Shown: one piece after another, positions 1 to 12,602 of the stretch
Position numbering within the stretch: the first letter of the stretch is position 1
How the letters are laid out: each line of letters opens with the position of its first letter
Assembly: GCA_959347315.1 (NCBI GenBank)
Contig: OY365810.1
Location: forward strand, 16,296,725-16,360,724
DNA length: 64,000 nucleotides
Direction: 5' to 3'
Origin: Bimastos eiseni
Taxonomy: Eukaryota > Annelida > Clitellata > Crassiclitellata > Lumbricidae
Notes under the pieces: model-generated
What the model saw: the letters and a program-made list of their open reading frames with translations, nothing else
The model's database searches: none
Told to the model about the DNA's origin: nothing
Position numbers and translations under genes: made by a program

Positions 1-761
1 CTATGGATTTCACTGATTGCAGCTTCAGACACTTGTGTAGTTGCTCCAGTTCACTACAATGCTTCTGTCTCAAATGTCCACAGCCTGAGGCATTGCGACT
101 TGGGTTGTAGTGTAATTATGGTTAACTGTAACCTGCAATTTCTTACAACTAGCCATGAATTGACCGGCCTTTACAAAAATTGTAAAATGCTACAATATGT
201 GATTGAGACATGTTGTTCTCAACCTGTGTAATTTTTTTAGTAGCTCCAGTTCCATGGAATCCATTATAAAAGTTGATGAGTCTCCATTGTAGTGACATTT
301 AGGTGTGAACTTGTCACTGTTACTAGTCTGACTTTTGTTAAGAGGTCAGACAGGGCAAGTGTTAGCCTTACATACCAGTCTTCGCAATTCAAATCAAGTG
401 TGTCGTGATTAATAGAGAAACGTGTTATGTAATTCTTTAGCCTTAAAAATATGTTTTGCAATATGAATGTCGTTGGTGTTGTGGGAGTGTTTGTGTGTTT
501 GTGTTTGTTGGAACCACCTGCAAATGGGTGTGTGGGTTAAGCTAAGAGAAGCATTCGACTGACATGCAATTAGCTTTGCTGTCCTAACTGAAACAACTGC
601 GATGACTGCAGGGATGATGTCATCACTTTTGCATTATTAGCTGTGGAAGTTCTTGATTAATTAATCAATCAATTATTTGATTATTATTTTAACTATTACA
701 TTTATGTTTGATGATTTATCGAAGTCGGCTTGTTTTACATTCGTTCATTAATTCAAAGTGC

Positions 762-800
762 TTATATAGCGCCCCTCCAAGATAACCTACTATAGGCACT
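762..800 (+). repeat. TATATAGCGCC dispersed repeat head
   Basis: Contains cttatatagcgcccctcc followed by aag and a CTACT-like segment. This short consensus recurs at about 8600 (minus), 18400, 26100, 31520, 46355, 49571, 57190 and 59225, often followed by an ACTCAGAAGCGCT-like segment, so it marks one dispersed repeat family. Confidence 0.65.
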
Positions 801-1148
801 CCCAGCCCAACTCCAGTAATGAAGAGCAGTCTCCGTTCTGCATGTAAATGGTGTATTGAGTTATATTTGATAAGGTGCTCAGGTGTTATAGGCCTTGTGA
901 TTGAAGAAGATGTTTGGACTGAAAAACATAAATAAAACATCTACAATGAACAAATTCTAATAAGTAATTACTAGTTACTAGCTAGCAATAAATATGAATA
1001 ATTCTATTAAAAAAACTGAAGAAATGTAACTTTGTTTTTGTCATTATTATTGGGGAATAAATTTAATCTGGGATAGCACTGGTTAACAATTAATTTGTAA
1101 TTAAATCTTAAAAGTTGACTATTACAATTTTTTGCAGCTTGCTAACCT

Positions 1149-1153
1149 AATTT

Positions 1154-1184
<31 letters not shown>

Positions 1185-1199
1185 TATTTTCATTATTAT
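1149..1199. repeat. (ATT)n microsatellite
   Basis: Near-perfect run of ATT triplets with two interruptions. Confidence 0.9.
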
Positions 1200-2136
1200 T
1201 CAACAGTTTGCAGACTGTCTCGTCTTAATTTCCAGGTCTGTAATGTTTTTATGAATTTCTGAAAAGGGGGAATTATCTGCAGCTGAGGATTTAGCCACAG
1301 AAGTAATATTTTCAATATAATTTCACAACCTTTGTGACATTTGTACATGGTGCAACCATTGTTAAAATGAGTAGCATTTATTATTTGAGGCAGTTATTAA
1401 GTGAGAGGGAAGTATGTGCTTTATTGAACCACTTGGAAACGCACTGTGTGAACATCAGATATGAGCAATGAAGGAATGTATTGGTAAGGAATAAGATATT
1501 TGTCATGGAGATCGTTTCTGGTCAGGTTAGGTGTTACGAGGGTCGGTTATGGTAACTGTTAGTGTTTGTGTCATCATTAGATAAAATGGGAAACCTTCAG
1601 TTGCATAAGTAATTTTTCAGTGCATTGAGAAGTACCATGCTTCCGACAAGCAGTTCACGATATTGCCCAGTTATCTACATCGGTAAGAGCATTGACTGTG
1701 GGTTACTGGCTTCTGTGAAAGAGGATCATGGTTGGCTTCCTTAGGGTGTGAGGGTGGTTTGTCTCTGAGTGTTCTAGCTTGGTCCTTGCACAGGGACCTT
1801 AAATGGTGCAGCACCCATTAAAACGGTCAGGGGTGGTGAAGGGTCTTTCGATTCTCACCCTATCAGTTTATTGAAAAATGAGCAGGGTCAAGGCCACATA
1901 TGGTCTCTTTATAAAACTGAGTACATTTGCATTTAGTATTCTATTAATTGTGCATCTTTTAGAGAAATAAAAACGTTATTTCTGTTTGATTTAATTTTCT
2001 GATGTTAAAGATAAGTTGCGTATGTCATAATAGTGTTAAGGGGCAATTTTTGGGTGTTAAACTTTCTGACAAATATGTATTGGAATCTTTCAGCTTTCTT
2101 TGATAAATGTTGGACTGCTACACCAGGGGTGATTGT

Positions 2137-2211
2137 GATTCATAATTGAGACGTTTATTGCCAGGGTCGCCTAATCCCATTATAGAAGGCAACGTCTCAA
2201 TTAACAGAATC
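2137..2211. repeat. Imperfect hairpin, 17-24 bp arms
   Basis: Left arm 2137-2162 and right arm 2188-2211 share the complementary core AATTGAGACGTT flanked by matching GATT and GCC ends, with a 25-base loop. It could be a foldback-element remnant. Confidence 0.55.
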
Positions 2212-3868
2212 TGCGTTTCGCCATCTCTACTGAACCTTAGAGAAGCCAACATTTAGACTTCCAGGTATGAAAGGGTTGTGGGCTCTTGAAGATGAAGAAC
2301 ATGCAAGAGAACCAAACTAATATGACCGACTGGGGGATCTTATGAAACTCGTTGTTAAAGGCAAAACTAAAAGGGTGTTGGTGAATATTTAGACAAGTGC
2401 TTTTTATTAGAGCAGAAATTATATAAGCAGAAATTTGAAGGTGCATTGTAATTCCGGGGAATGATGAAATGAAACGATATAATATCTTCACGGACTCGAG
2501 GGACTGAGATGTTAAGAACTTCTGTGAAGCCTTCATTCTGCTGAGTTCTTGGAGGTTTTCCAAATATTGTTTGATGGTAATGGTAGGCATTCGTGGGTCA
2601 AATGGAGAACATGGCTTCAGTTTGTTCACCTCGTTGCAGCCGATTGAATATATATTTTCGATGTTGGTCGATTGGATCAATTCCAAGATTCCCTTTAAAC
2701 ATATCAAGGAAACAAGTTATAAAAAAAACAGGTTTTTTCGGGATGTATGTAATCAAAAATCTCTTAAGGAAATGGAACAATTGCACCATCCACCAGATCA
2801 AACTTTCTACCTTGTTTTTATTTTAACTTGTTATTATTGTGCTTGAACATTTCCATATGTCTCCCATTCAGCTGGTGCAAGCAAAATCTCATCTTGGGTT
2901 TCTAGTGATTTGAAGGATGTTATAATGAAATTTGACTAAGTGATGACTATGATAGCGAGGGTAGCATTGATCATGATGATGGAAAATACTGATGGTGGGT
3001 ATCATTAAGTAAATCTTGAGCTTTGATTAAATTGTTATATGTGTGAAAGGCCAGATCTGGGCTATTTGCTTTTTATAGAAATTATGGTGTTAAATGCAGA
3101 CACAAGTTGTAAGTAATTTACATTGTAACTGTCAGATAATAGTCAATAGTCTTATGATGCTAACTGTTGAAACTTTCAGACAGTTGAAAATAATTAGAAC
3201 TGGTGTATTCGATGGCTATGTCGTCTAGGATGCCTGCTTCTACAGCATAATTTAATGATCATAGGTTTCTAAGTCTACTACCAAAGAGATGCTGCATAAC
3301 AGACTTGGGCAAATTGCCAAGATGCAGTGCAGCAAAACCTAGATGACCTGCAATAGGCATCAGAAGTTCATCAGAAGACTGTCATCAGTAGTTAGAATTA
3401 GCACTAGCGAGATGCTAATGAGCTGATATGGGACTTGAATATCAAGTAATGACTTTATCCGTTATGATCTGATGTAACGTATATAATGGCATCAAGGCAT
3501 AGACACAGTTGCTTAAGGTTAAATGGTCTTTTGAGAATCAAAATATGTTGGAGTCGCATGATCGAATATGATCAGGAAGCCAGAGAATGAGGCTATGTGG
3601 GTAAAGGAGCTAAGGGGAGTGAGTCTTAAGTTTAGATTTGAGATATAAGAAAGCATCAGTAGAATGTAAAGCACAAGAAAGCAGATTAAATAGCTTTGGA
3701 CCAGCTACCACGAACACTCGTGAGCGCAATAGAGTTCTAGTTCGAGGCACAGCAAGAGTCAAAGTATCTGTCTATCTAGTGCAATATTTACAATGCAATA
3801 CAATACAAGTAGGTATTTATAACGTGATTGAACAAGACAGGTCTTGCACAAAACTGCTGCATTCTTAG

Positions 3869-4150
3869 TCATAGATCAGAGAGAATAAGTAGGTTTTGAG
3901 TTTTGTCTTGAATAATGTAACGAATTAGCTTGACGGACTGTGGGAGACTATTCCATTCTGTGAGTCCTGTGACTGAGAATGCACGGTTCCCAAACTTCTC
4001 TTTGGTGTGAGGTATAATAAAGTCCCCCCCCACCCACCCCGAACGGAGTCCTCTATTTGCTTGTATGAAGGGGAGCAGGAAGAAGAGATAGGTCGGCTGA
4101 TTTGTAGTGATGTATTGTAGATAGTTTGAAGGATTTCCAACTGGGTTCAC
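3869..4150 (-). mobile_element. LINE reverse transcriptase 3' relic
   Basis: The minus strand reads FGNRAFSVTGLTEWNSLPQ, the thumb-region motif at the end of the RT in CR1/Jockey/L1-type non-LTR retrotransposons (usual form FG.RAFSVAGP.LWNSLP). An open frame of 93 codons survives but the expected FK..LKT.LF tail is decayed. No other domain remains; this is a 5'-truncated, dead copy. Confidence 0.75.
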
Positions 4151-4431
4151 TGCTCAACTGTCACTGTCAGTGCAATGATGCAAGATGCATGTGTGTGATA
4201 ATGCTGATATATGCAGTATACAGTATATATATATATACCTCTTATTTTAGCCTTCTTTTTAACTCTACCATTTCGATGTTACCTTTAAGTTGCTGCTTCT
4301 TCCTTATTCCTTTGTATTTTACATTTTCTTTTTTGCTTTCCCATCTTTTGACTTAGTCTTATTCACAGCTTTTCTAATTACTGCTTCTATTGATTGTAAT
4401 TTTCGCTCAAAGCTCCTCTAATTCAGAGTAT

Positions 4432-4466
4432 ATATATATATATATATATACTTATATATATATATA
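4432..4466. repeat. (TA)n microsatellite
   Basis: Two TA runs separated by a few bases; self-complementary. Confidence 0.85.
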
Positions 4467-4710
4467 AGTCTTTGTTTTGCTTCTGGGTAGAGACTAATAC
4501 AATGGATTAACCGTTCTGAGTTATACTTTCCGACAGAGGACGATACCCGGATAGGAACAGGATGCCGTGGTTGGATCCGAAATCCTTTCAGATATATAAT
4601 GTGATGGGCACCTTGCATGGCTGTTGACTCAAATCTGATTCCTCTTATAACTTGTCATCACTTGTTCATACTATACTTGTAATTATACTGCAGTTTGAAA
4701 TCAGGCTATA

Positions 4711-4815
4711 TTATTATTATTATTATTATTATTGTTATTATTATTATTGTTATTATTATTGTTATTATTTTTATTGTTATTGTTATTATTTTTTTATTAT
4801 TACTGTTTTTATTAT
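4711..4815. repeat. (TTA)n microsatellite with TTG variants
   Basis: About 100 bases of TTA triplets with periodic TTG. The open frame across it (poly-Tyr) is an artefact. Confidence 0.9.
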
Positions 4816-5879
4816 GATTTTTTTTAATTGTATTTTTATGTATGGCATCGGAGGCTGGTTTGACTGTCACTTTAGAAGATACATTATGTATGTAGTCGCT
4901 GATGAAGCGTTGAAGATAGTTTTCAACACCATGCCATCACTTGTGTCTTTTTGGACTCGTTTCAAAGCAAAATATATCTTGCACTTGCTGACATTGCTCT
5001 GAAAGCTCTCCTCCCATTTCATTCAGCTTACCTCTGCGAGGCTGCAGGGTTTTCATCCGTGAGCATCGAAACATTATGATGACGTTCGTTTTCCTTTGCG
5101 CCTAGCACTGTCAGCAATCGGTCGGAGATAAAAAAAAGATGTTTAAATTTCAGCTTCAATTGCGTCCAATAGCAAACTTAGCTGAAGACTAGTCAGGCTG
5201 ACAATGCATTACACTGTCCGTGGGAAAATGCGGGGCAACCATCCAACCTCTGTGCCATAGACATCTGTATACAAGTAGTTTAGCCTTAGTTAGCTTAAAT
5301 TATTTGGATTTATAGCCGTATTACCTATTACGTAGGCCATATATATCTGTGTCTTGGGGTTGGTTTACGTGACTTTTCTCCTTCCTGCATTCCTAAGGAC
5401 AGGAATATTGGCGTCCATAGTATTTATTATAAAAATAGTGCTGCTGATGAGGAAGAAGATGATGCTGATGACGACGGCGATCCCATATTTATCGATCTGA
5501 TAGGTGGTGGATCAATGTTGTGGGTGGATTTAGTTACTTAGTACACTACATGTATAGCATGTTGTGTGGTGTGCTATTTGGGTCAGTTTCCAGTAGAAAA
5601 TTACTCTCTGATAGACCGCCCAGCATCACGCATTTCAATTTGAAATCTATCCCTTTCTCATAATGGTTACGTTTTTCAGATCTTGTGTTCCTCTAGCTAA
5701 CGGTGGAGGAGCGAGGGAGGGGCAGTGGGGTTATCTGCGTCTGCTGGGCTTAGCCAGAGATTCTACTGTTTAGGACTCATTGGCTTAGCTAGGTCCCTCC
5801 CTCCCTTGAAGATCTTCTTTCTGACCTTCGCAGTTATATTTCTCTGACTGGATGAGGAGGCCGTAATAATCTTTATGCG

Positions 5880-6560
5880 GCGCTGACCTTCATTCCATTT
5901 CTCACTGGTCGCTGCTGCCGCCGCCGTGTCTTATCCCTTAATATCCTACGATAATAGAGAACGCAGCCGTTCATCCTGTGATCTGGAACGATTCTTCACC
6001 CTCCCATTCGTTCGTTCGTTGGTCGGTCGATCGGTCCCTCCTCCTCCGCTCTTCGGTGGGGCTAGGGACCGGGACCCTGCAGGTGATTCTCCGGCCGTTG
6101 ATTTTTGGTGCTAAGTCATCAATTGTCGTCTTCATTTGAGCCGCTTCGGACAGCCGAATGCTTTTGTACCCGAGCGATCTCGCTCTCGCCGCGTCTGGCA
6201 TCGGGTGCAGGCTGATTACACGTCGGCCGACCGACCGACCGTTCGTCCGTCGACCAAAGTCTAAACCCCTCTGCCTCCTCCCAGTTTTCCGTTCTGCCTC
6301 CCCGTCGCCCTCCTCTCTGGCACCCTTTCCCTCTCCCTCCCTCCCTCGATCGCCGCTTCCTCTCCACCGCGATAACCCACTCCCGCCGACCGCCGCCGGT
6401 TGAAATCTGTGGTATCTGGTTAGTTGAAATGATTCCATCTTTGTTAATAACGGTGTTAAGGATATAGCAGCGAAAAGCTGTCGTCGTCGTCGTGGAAGTT
6501 GTTGGCCGACAGAATAGGAAAAGCGAGTCTAGATAACAGCCGATCTAATAGATTCTTCTA
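5880..6560. promoter_or_regulatory. CpG-rich GC island 1
   Basis: A CpG-dense, GC-rich stretch in AT-rich surroundings, with runs such as cgaccgaccgaccgttcg near 6227 and ggtcggtcgatcggtccc near 6021. There is no convincing coding exon in any frame. The composition fits a promoter or 5' UTR exon, possibly an alternative first exon of the downstream receptor gene; that link is inference only. Confidence 0.45.
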
Positions 6561-6579
6561 GATCGGCGGCGGAAGCCAA

Positions 6580-6715
6580 TGCTCCTCTTCGTCCTACTCC
6601 TACACCCTCTCCTCTTCCTCCTCATCCTCCTCCTCGTCCTCCTCTTCTTCCTCTTCTTCCTCTTCCCCTCATCTTCTTTCTACTCCTCCTCCACCCCTCC
6701 TCCTCCTCCTCCTGT
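6580..6715. repeat. Polypyrimidine TCC/CTT tract
   Basis: About 135 bases almost wholly C and T on the plus strand, mostly TCC and CTT triplets, ending CTCCTCCTCCTCC. Such homopurine-homopyrimidine DNA can adopt triplex structures. The open frame across it is an artefact. Confidence 0.85.
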
Positions 6716-7249
6716 GCCTGCTGCATGGAAACCAACTGGATCATCATTTCATGGCACTTGCTGGCCTTTCTATCACTCCATCGAACACTTCCAATCTTGT
6801 CAGTCACTCCTTCTCTTGGCTACAGTCGCTTGTTTACGTGATTATGTGACCCATAGCCAGTACTGGTTACACGATTAAGTAGATACTGACTCAAAAATTA
6901 TTAGTTAAGGTTGTTTAGATATGTCACCTGCATTAGTTATTCAGGAAAAGATTACAAGCATATTATGGCCTATCTACGTGAGTGGATAAAGTTGGTTAGA
7001 GCAAGTATAACATTTGGCAATTTCCTAAACTTTGGTCGGTAATTATGAATCAGTGCATTGTGTAAATATAAAACAGTTAGTTCTTAAAAATTACTTTGGG
7101 GGTCAAGCAAACCATCGGAACAGCTTTCCTTGGATTAAAATATGTTAACCCAACTAAGAATCAAGTTCATTCACCGAAAACCCACAGATATACTCTCCAC
7201 AACTTAGCCTGTATATATGGATTTCAGATTTGTAAAAATTCTTAGATTC

Positions 7250-7392
7250 TGCTCAGCCTGCAGCCCTACACTCCAACACTCGGCTACAAAGAGTTCACTG
7301 GGATTGCTCCACATCTCTAGAAAGATGAGGTGACGAGCCTTGTATGCCGAGGCTAAGAAAAATGAAGTTACTATCACTTCATACCATGACTG
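7250..7392 (+). mobile_element. SINE family 2, 3' fragment
   Basis: The tail tgccgaggctaagaaaaatg then aagtta and acttcataccatgact matches the 3' end of the fuller copy at 22050-22285. The tRNA-like head is missing. Confidence 0.7.
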
Positions 7393-8599
7393 TCCCAGGA
7401 CCAGCTTATGAGATTGCTCCACATATTCTTCTTAGACTCAAGTTGAGACTAAATCATTGGATCACTGGTGGAACCGGAGGTTGACAAAGAGGGATGAGGC
7501 AAAATTACCCTGGTCATTGGGGAATTTTCGGATCCCCAATTCTAATTGCATTGGCTATGACATTTTGGAAAGAATCTGATTCAAATTTAACAAAGAGTGT
7601 CATTGCATTTAATAATTTTGTCTATCAAATATGCATATTGCCTGTAATTTAACTTTTAAATTTAATACAAGCTTCTAGCAGCCCTATATTGGCATCTAAG
7701 TGTACAATACCTTAACATTAGATACATTTTGCATAAAACTAATAGAATATTGTTTCTAATTGTGGCATTTTATTTAGCATCAGATTAGGTTTGTTGGTGT
7801 ATTAATATGAACTGAAGGGCCTACATCGATCAGCGCTTGTGTGAGATACTAATAGCACGATATATTAAGTGCCATCATTACATGCAAGACTCCAAAGGAT
7901 AATCCGGGTGGATAAATAAACGTTAGCCTATGGCCTCAGCGTTTGATTTTGGAATGGTGGTGTGTCAGATTGTTACCTGCTGCTTGGGTCCCAGGAGAAA
8001 GGTTAATTGTTGGGTGATTGGATTGGTGCTGTGATGTTGGTCCCTCAAATGAATGATCCAGAAATCCAGGGAACAAAGCCTCAGAGGAGTTTGCGCCATA
8101 CAAGATACAAGTGTAATAAATGGCCAATTACTTTGTACCTTGGTCACCATGGGGCAGCTGATAATTCTCAATAGCTTTATAGATCTGCAATTACCAAAGG
8201 TGCACATCAGGGAGCTCTGTGTTCCTCTACTGAGCAGGCTGGGCTCACGAACACAGTGCTTCTCTTCACGACATCGGCGGCGTCTGTTGGCTCCGCACTT
8301 CCTGATTCGGACACACCAGTGTATAGATATAGGCCTACATTGTTAAACAGTTTCCCAATCAAGGTTAGAACTTTTAAAGTCGAAATTGGCTCAAGAAATA
8401 TGGCAGCTCATCTTTTTGCATTAAAAGATGCTGCATTACTATTTTATTTAATTTTATACTTTACTTATTGTCAAGTTATTAGCATATATCAGTTATTCCA
8501 TGTCCCTTTTAGCTGTAGTTAGCACCATTTGAGGTTATCAAAAGGTACTCAGTATTGTTTAGATACACGTTGAGTAATTGTTTAAATACACGTATGCTA

Positions 8600-8672
8600 T
8601 CACCACTGAGTAGTTTCCCTTGAAGAGGTACTATATAAATTATCTAAATGAATGAATGAATGAATGAATAAT
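8600..8672 (-). repeat. Antisense TATATAGCGCC-type repeat with (TGAA)n
   Basis: On the minus strand it reads atttatatagtacctcttc, aagg, and ACTACTCAG. The plus-strand (TGAA)n run at 8648-8672 abuts the copy as an A-rich tail would. Confidence 0.6.
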
Positions 8673-9589
8673 TAAAAGACGGTTTTGCGTCTGGCTAATT
8701 AGCTTTAGTTAAATTCAGTTATTTTTTTGTTTGGCGGACGAAGTTTATAAAGTTTGTTAATGGTTATTTACAAACTTTATAGGCATGAAAAACATAGGCC
8801 TACTTGAACTTCTCTAGATAGCAATTTACGTTGAGATACTCGTCCGGAGTCGTATGAAAATCTGTAGTGGCGTTGTATTCAGAAGCATATCTGAGGTTTA
8901 AAGTAATGACTAAAATCCGAACCTGTTCATTTTAAAGACTTTTCTAGTGCAACGAAATGCGGGGCTGTTAACGGCAGCGCACATTTGTTAAAACCCTCAC
9001 TTACTTCATACCACTTTAGGTGACCTCTTTCTGACCTCTTTTGCTTTTATTTCTTCCTTTCTCTCTCCGTCCGTCCGTCCCTACTTCTCTTTCTCCCATG
9101 CTGCTAGCGGTGAATGTGGTTGTGAAGATGTGCCAAGGACAGATGCAGTTCATGCGGGACATTGCTTCTTCGGTTCTTCCTCGTCAGTGATGCAGAATGA
9201 CCGTTTCGCATGATGGACGTCATTATAACCTACTGGTCTGGTGGATCATTCCAGCGGGTCATGAATTTCATTCTATTTTCGTTCTCTCAGATCTTGAGGG
9301 ATATCCTTTCGAATTGCGGCCACTCGAGCAATCGTTCAAGAATGACAAATTTTGCTCCTGATGGTCGGCCCAGTGTTTTTGCTTGCTGACTGCACTTCGT
9401 CGCCCTTAGGAGCCTTCTCCTTCCCTTTCCTCCCCTCCTCGCTTCTTCTTCTTCTTCGCATGCTTCTCTGGTTGAGTTGTGGTTTGAATTAACCTGGTCT
9501 TGTGACACTCTTTGGCCCGGCGTTTTACCCTATTGATTGATTCAAAGTCTGATGCAATGACTGATTGACTGTTTTTGTCAGAGGAGGAG

Positions 9590-9990
9590 GAGAAGGGAGT
9601 GCGGCGGTGGCGGCGGAAGGGGTGCGCTGTTAGAGGGGCGAATGGTGCAAGGTGGGGGGATATGTTGGTGTGCAGGGGTTGGCTGTTGGCGGGCGGCCCC
9701 ACTTGTATGTTGCCGACAAGGCCTTTGGGCAGGTCAGTTAATCAAACTTAAAAATTTCTTAGGGTATCATATTTTTTGTGTTATGATTATTCATCGCTTT
9801 GCACTCCTGGTGACGAGGGCAGGTACAATGAACCGGTTCAAGTCAGATGCCAGTTGGAAGCCAGGGAGGATGGACGGACGGACGGTCGGTCGGTGGGGCG
9901 GACGGTAGGACGAACGGGCGTTGTTTATGTCGGTCGGGCGGCGCTGCTTTCACGGGCTGGCGTGCTTTCGTTTCTCGTGTGCCGCCGTTG
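9590..9990. promoter_or_regulatory. CpG-rich GC island 2
   Basis: A GC-rich block with gcggcggtggcggcgg near 9600 and ggacggacggtcggtcggtg near 9874, followed by gggcggcgctgc. The vocabulary resembles islands 1 and 3. No convincing exon was seen; a promoter or 5' UTR exon is possible. Confidence 0.4.
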
Positions 9991-10439
9991 TTTCTGTGTC
10001 GGACTTAACCTCTTCTTCTACCGAGTGAGTAGTTATGCAGAGGGCTTCTTCATCTATACACGTAGATGGCGATTGCATTGTCTGCTAGAACCACAGTTGA
10101 TTAACACTGATAAATTTGTGCTTTGTGTTGTATGGACAGTGAAATGTGTTACCGAAATATATACATATTTTTTATCTGAAAAATTACTTACCTATTTAGT
10201 ATGGACGGAAGTTGGTGTTAGCAATATATAATTGCGGTTGTATTGTTTTGTGTGTAGTGCATCGTAGTATGATTGCCGTATTGATTGTTTTTTGTGATCG
10301 CCAGTGCTTACAATATTCTCAATAAATAGTAATGCCAATGGTAAATGCATGTAACAATAGTCAATGCCACAGATGATGCTCATAATGTGTTAGTACTAAA
10401 CAACTGTACTTGATATTGCCCATCTTCTTATGTTCTGAT

Positions 10440-10605
10440 TAATGGGACAGAACCTGGCTGCCATATAGAGCAATTGTGAGCAAGGAACTCTCTCAAGGTC
10501 CCTAAACAGTAACTGCCTCAGTTGAGGCTTGAACCTGTTCTTTCAGTCAGTAAGGCCATTCTGGCCCAGCTCTATAACCAGTGCAACTTATGAAATTATG
10601 TCCTG
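10440..10605 (-). mobile_element. SINE family 1, diverged antisense copy
   Basis: The reverse complement contains a tRNA-like B-box (caggttcaagcctc) then actgtttagggaccttgag and cacaattgctct, collinear with the copies at 38010 and 63190. The A-box half is strongly decayed. Confidence 0.7.
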
Positions 10606-11029
10606 ATTGTTAACAGTGAATGAAAGTATTGCACTTAATTGGCTTTAGACATGGGGCTTTAGATTCTAGGCTTGTCATAAGAGTTCAGGTTAGCTATAAA
10701 TAGGACTGGGAGATATGGACTGCTTATAGATAGACATAAATTTGGCAAACTATAATCAGCCTTTTGTATCACTATAAATAGGTGTATAGCCTACTGAACT
10801 AGTTGTCACTGCAGCATACATGTATCATTACGTGTATCTTTAAAAGAGCCAGGATGCTTTCAGTCCAGCCAACTAAAGCTTCAATCTAAGGGAATAAGTA
10901 TCGACACCTGCTCGTAAAATCTGCAAGGTCTCTTTAAAGTTGAGTTTCCATCTGTGCAACTGCCCTGTTGTAATTGTAATTGTAACGGAACACTTATGTA
11001 GTGCCGCTAGTTGAGATCAAAGGTCCTTC

Positions 11030-11180
11030 CCACTCGGGACACAGCTAAACGGAGAACACGAAAACCGGGAGGCAGTAGGGAGTAGAGAGCAGCTCCCCAG
11101 AAGGGGAGGGGAGACTATTCCAGATGAGTTCTGTCCATAGTAGAGCTGAAGTTAGACTCCTCTGGTGAGTGGATTGCTGC
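11030..11180 (-). mobile_element. Possible LINE 3' relic
   Basis: The minus strand encodes TELIWNSLPSP, a weak form of the WNSLP thumb motif of non-LTR RTs, in GC-richer sequence than its surroundings. The block gggagactattcca is shared with the relic near 3940. Confidence 0.4.
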
Positions 11181-11477
11181 CTTCTTATCTTAGTGTTAGT
11201 GACATCATTTTATGCTTAAAGGGGAGCTTATTGATTGAACAAAAGTTGGGTTGCTAGGTGGTGACAGTTAAAATAGTTTACCTAACAAATGTGACTATAA
11301 GGAAACGCTGTTAGCATATTATTACATATATGTTGCCATTTAAATAGTGGCATTGGGGTCTCATGTGAGACCATTGATGTGGTAATGGATGATGTTGACC
11401 CGTGTGGATACAGAGGATAGCAGAGTATGGTTTGTAAAGAGGAACAGGGATGAGTCAGTCCCTCACTTGTTCAGACC

Positions 11478-11527
11478 ATACCTCACTAGAACGTATATTG
11501 CCATACCTCACTAGAACGTATATTGCC
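11478..11527. repeat. 25-bp direct duplication
   Basis: Two identical consecutive units beginning atacctcactagaacg. Confidence 0.95.
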
Positions 11528-11973
11528 ACAGTTGTTCCTGTCCACAGGTTCTTTCCAGTTCTTTCAACCACTCACATAATAACCGAGTCCCTTTAGTAAG
11601 GCATTTAATTCAAGCAAGCACTCTAGTTATTTGCTAATCTTTTTACTGCTTTCAGGCATTACTTTTAAATTGTCTATTACAGTCTTGAGTTTATCTATCC
11701 AGTTGGATGAAGCAAGTTTAGCTTCGTCCAACTAGCTATATAATTATATTTAATGTTGTTTTTGTTTTAAAATGAGTTCCTTGCATATTCAAATTTCTTG
11801 TTGTGTTTGCTATTAATATGTAGAGTTTTGCTGTTGGCCTGTTTATGTATTGTTATTTTATTATGATCTCCAAAGCAAACTGACTTTAAAATGTTCTTTA
11901 ATATGCCACATTTTATAGTCATGTTCATTGATTATTATGCAAATGACAATGTACATTAATGTCCAAACATTAG

Positions 11974-12050
11974 CCAGTTTTAATGGAGATTTCAATTTTG
12001 ACCAGTTTTAATGGAGATTTCAATTTTGACCAGTTTTAATGGAGTTTTTT
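11974..12050. repeat. 28-bp tandem repeat, 2.7 units
   Basis: Units beginning ccagttttaatggag repeat at 11974, 12002 and 12030. Confidence 0.95.
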
Positions 12051-12422
12051 AAAATTTGGTGTAGGCCTAGTACTAATTTGCTTCAGTGTACTATACTCAG
12101 AAAGAGTCATGATTCCCTGTAGGCTCCTGGCACAGTGACTTGGGTCAGGTCAACTTGTGATTTCTCAGTCTGTGGAATCAGTGAAGAGAACAACATCTTT
12201 TGACATTTTTCATTTTTTGAAATCGTTGATTAAACGTTCGGTTTTGATTGATGTCCGACAAGGAAATAGTTTCAAATTGGGGCTCATAGTATTTAAAACT
12301 TTTAGCTTTGACCAGCCACATTTAAAATCTAAAACTTGTTCTTATTTCTCACACTTAACAAAGACTCAAAGTAGTCATTTGATTATCTTTGTATGGTTAT
12401 ACCTAAATCAAGAACTGTTCTT

Positions 12423-12602
12423 GGTGAACAAGCTTTTTCAATTGTGGCTCAACTTTTTGGTGAACAAGCTTTTTCAATTGTGGTTCAACTTTTTGGTGAA
12501 CAAGCTTTTCCAATTGTGGTTCAACTTTTTGGTGAACTGGCTTTTTCAATTTCTGGTTCAACTTTTTGGTGAACTGGCTTTTCCAATTGCTGGTTGAGTT
12601 TT
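12423..12602. repeat. 36-bp tandem repeat, 5 units
   Basis: Five units beginning ggtgaacaagctttttc, with the last two diverged to ggtgaactggctttt. Because 36 is a multiple of 3, an open frame from 12157 reads a 12-residue repeat (LVNKLFQLWFNF). I see no homology or splice context and treat the frame as chance. Confidence 0.93.

Larger units (their letters stand above)
1..5879. other. Upstream region, no exon recognised
   Basis: I find no convincing coding exon, only short chance open frames. Contents noted separately are ATT microsatellites (1149-1199, 4711-4815), a hairpin (2137-2211) and a minus-strand LINE relic (3869-4150). A fragment of the TATATAGCGCC-headed dispersed repeat lies at 762-800 and its body at about 3680-3770. 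The rest is ordinary AT-rich sequence that could be intergenic or first-intron DNA of the receptor gene. Confidence 0.6.
6720..9590. other. Non-coding stretch with repeat fragments
   Basis: Holds a SINE family-2 3' end (7250-7390), an antisense TATATAGCGCC-type repeat (about 8600-8670) with (TGAA)n, and a pyrimidine tract near 9050-9085 with CCGT repeats. I see no exon. Confidence 0.55.

Noticed and set aside
4652..5002. 116-codon frame with a poly-Tyr/Cys run
   Set aside because: Translation of a TTA/TTG microsatellite.
5971..6438. 155-codon minus-strand Arg/Gly-rich frame
   Set aside because: Long frames are expected in a GC- and CpG-rich island; the composition is simple and no domain or splice pattern is seen.
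6579..6878. 99-codon Leu/Phe-rich, membrane-like frame
   Set aside because: Caused by the TCC/CTT polypyrimidine tract.
12157..12597. 146-codon frame with a 12-residue repeat (LVNKLFQLWFNF)
   Set aside because: Produced by a 36-bp tandem repeat whose length is a multiple of three; nothing recognisable outside the repeat.
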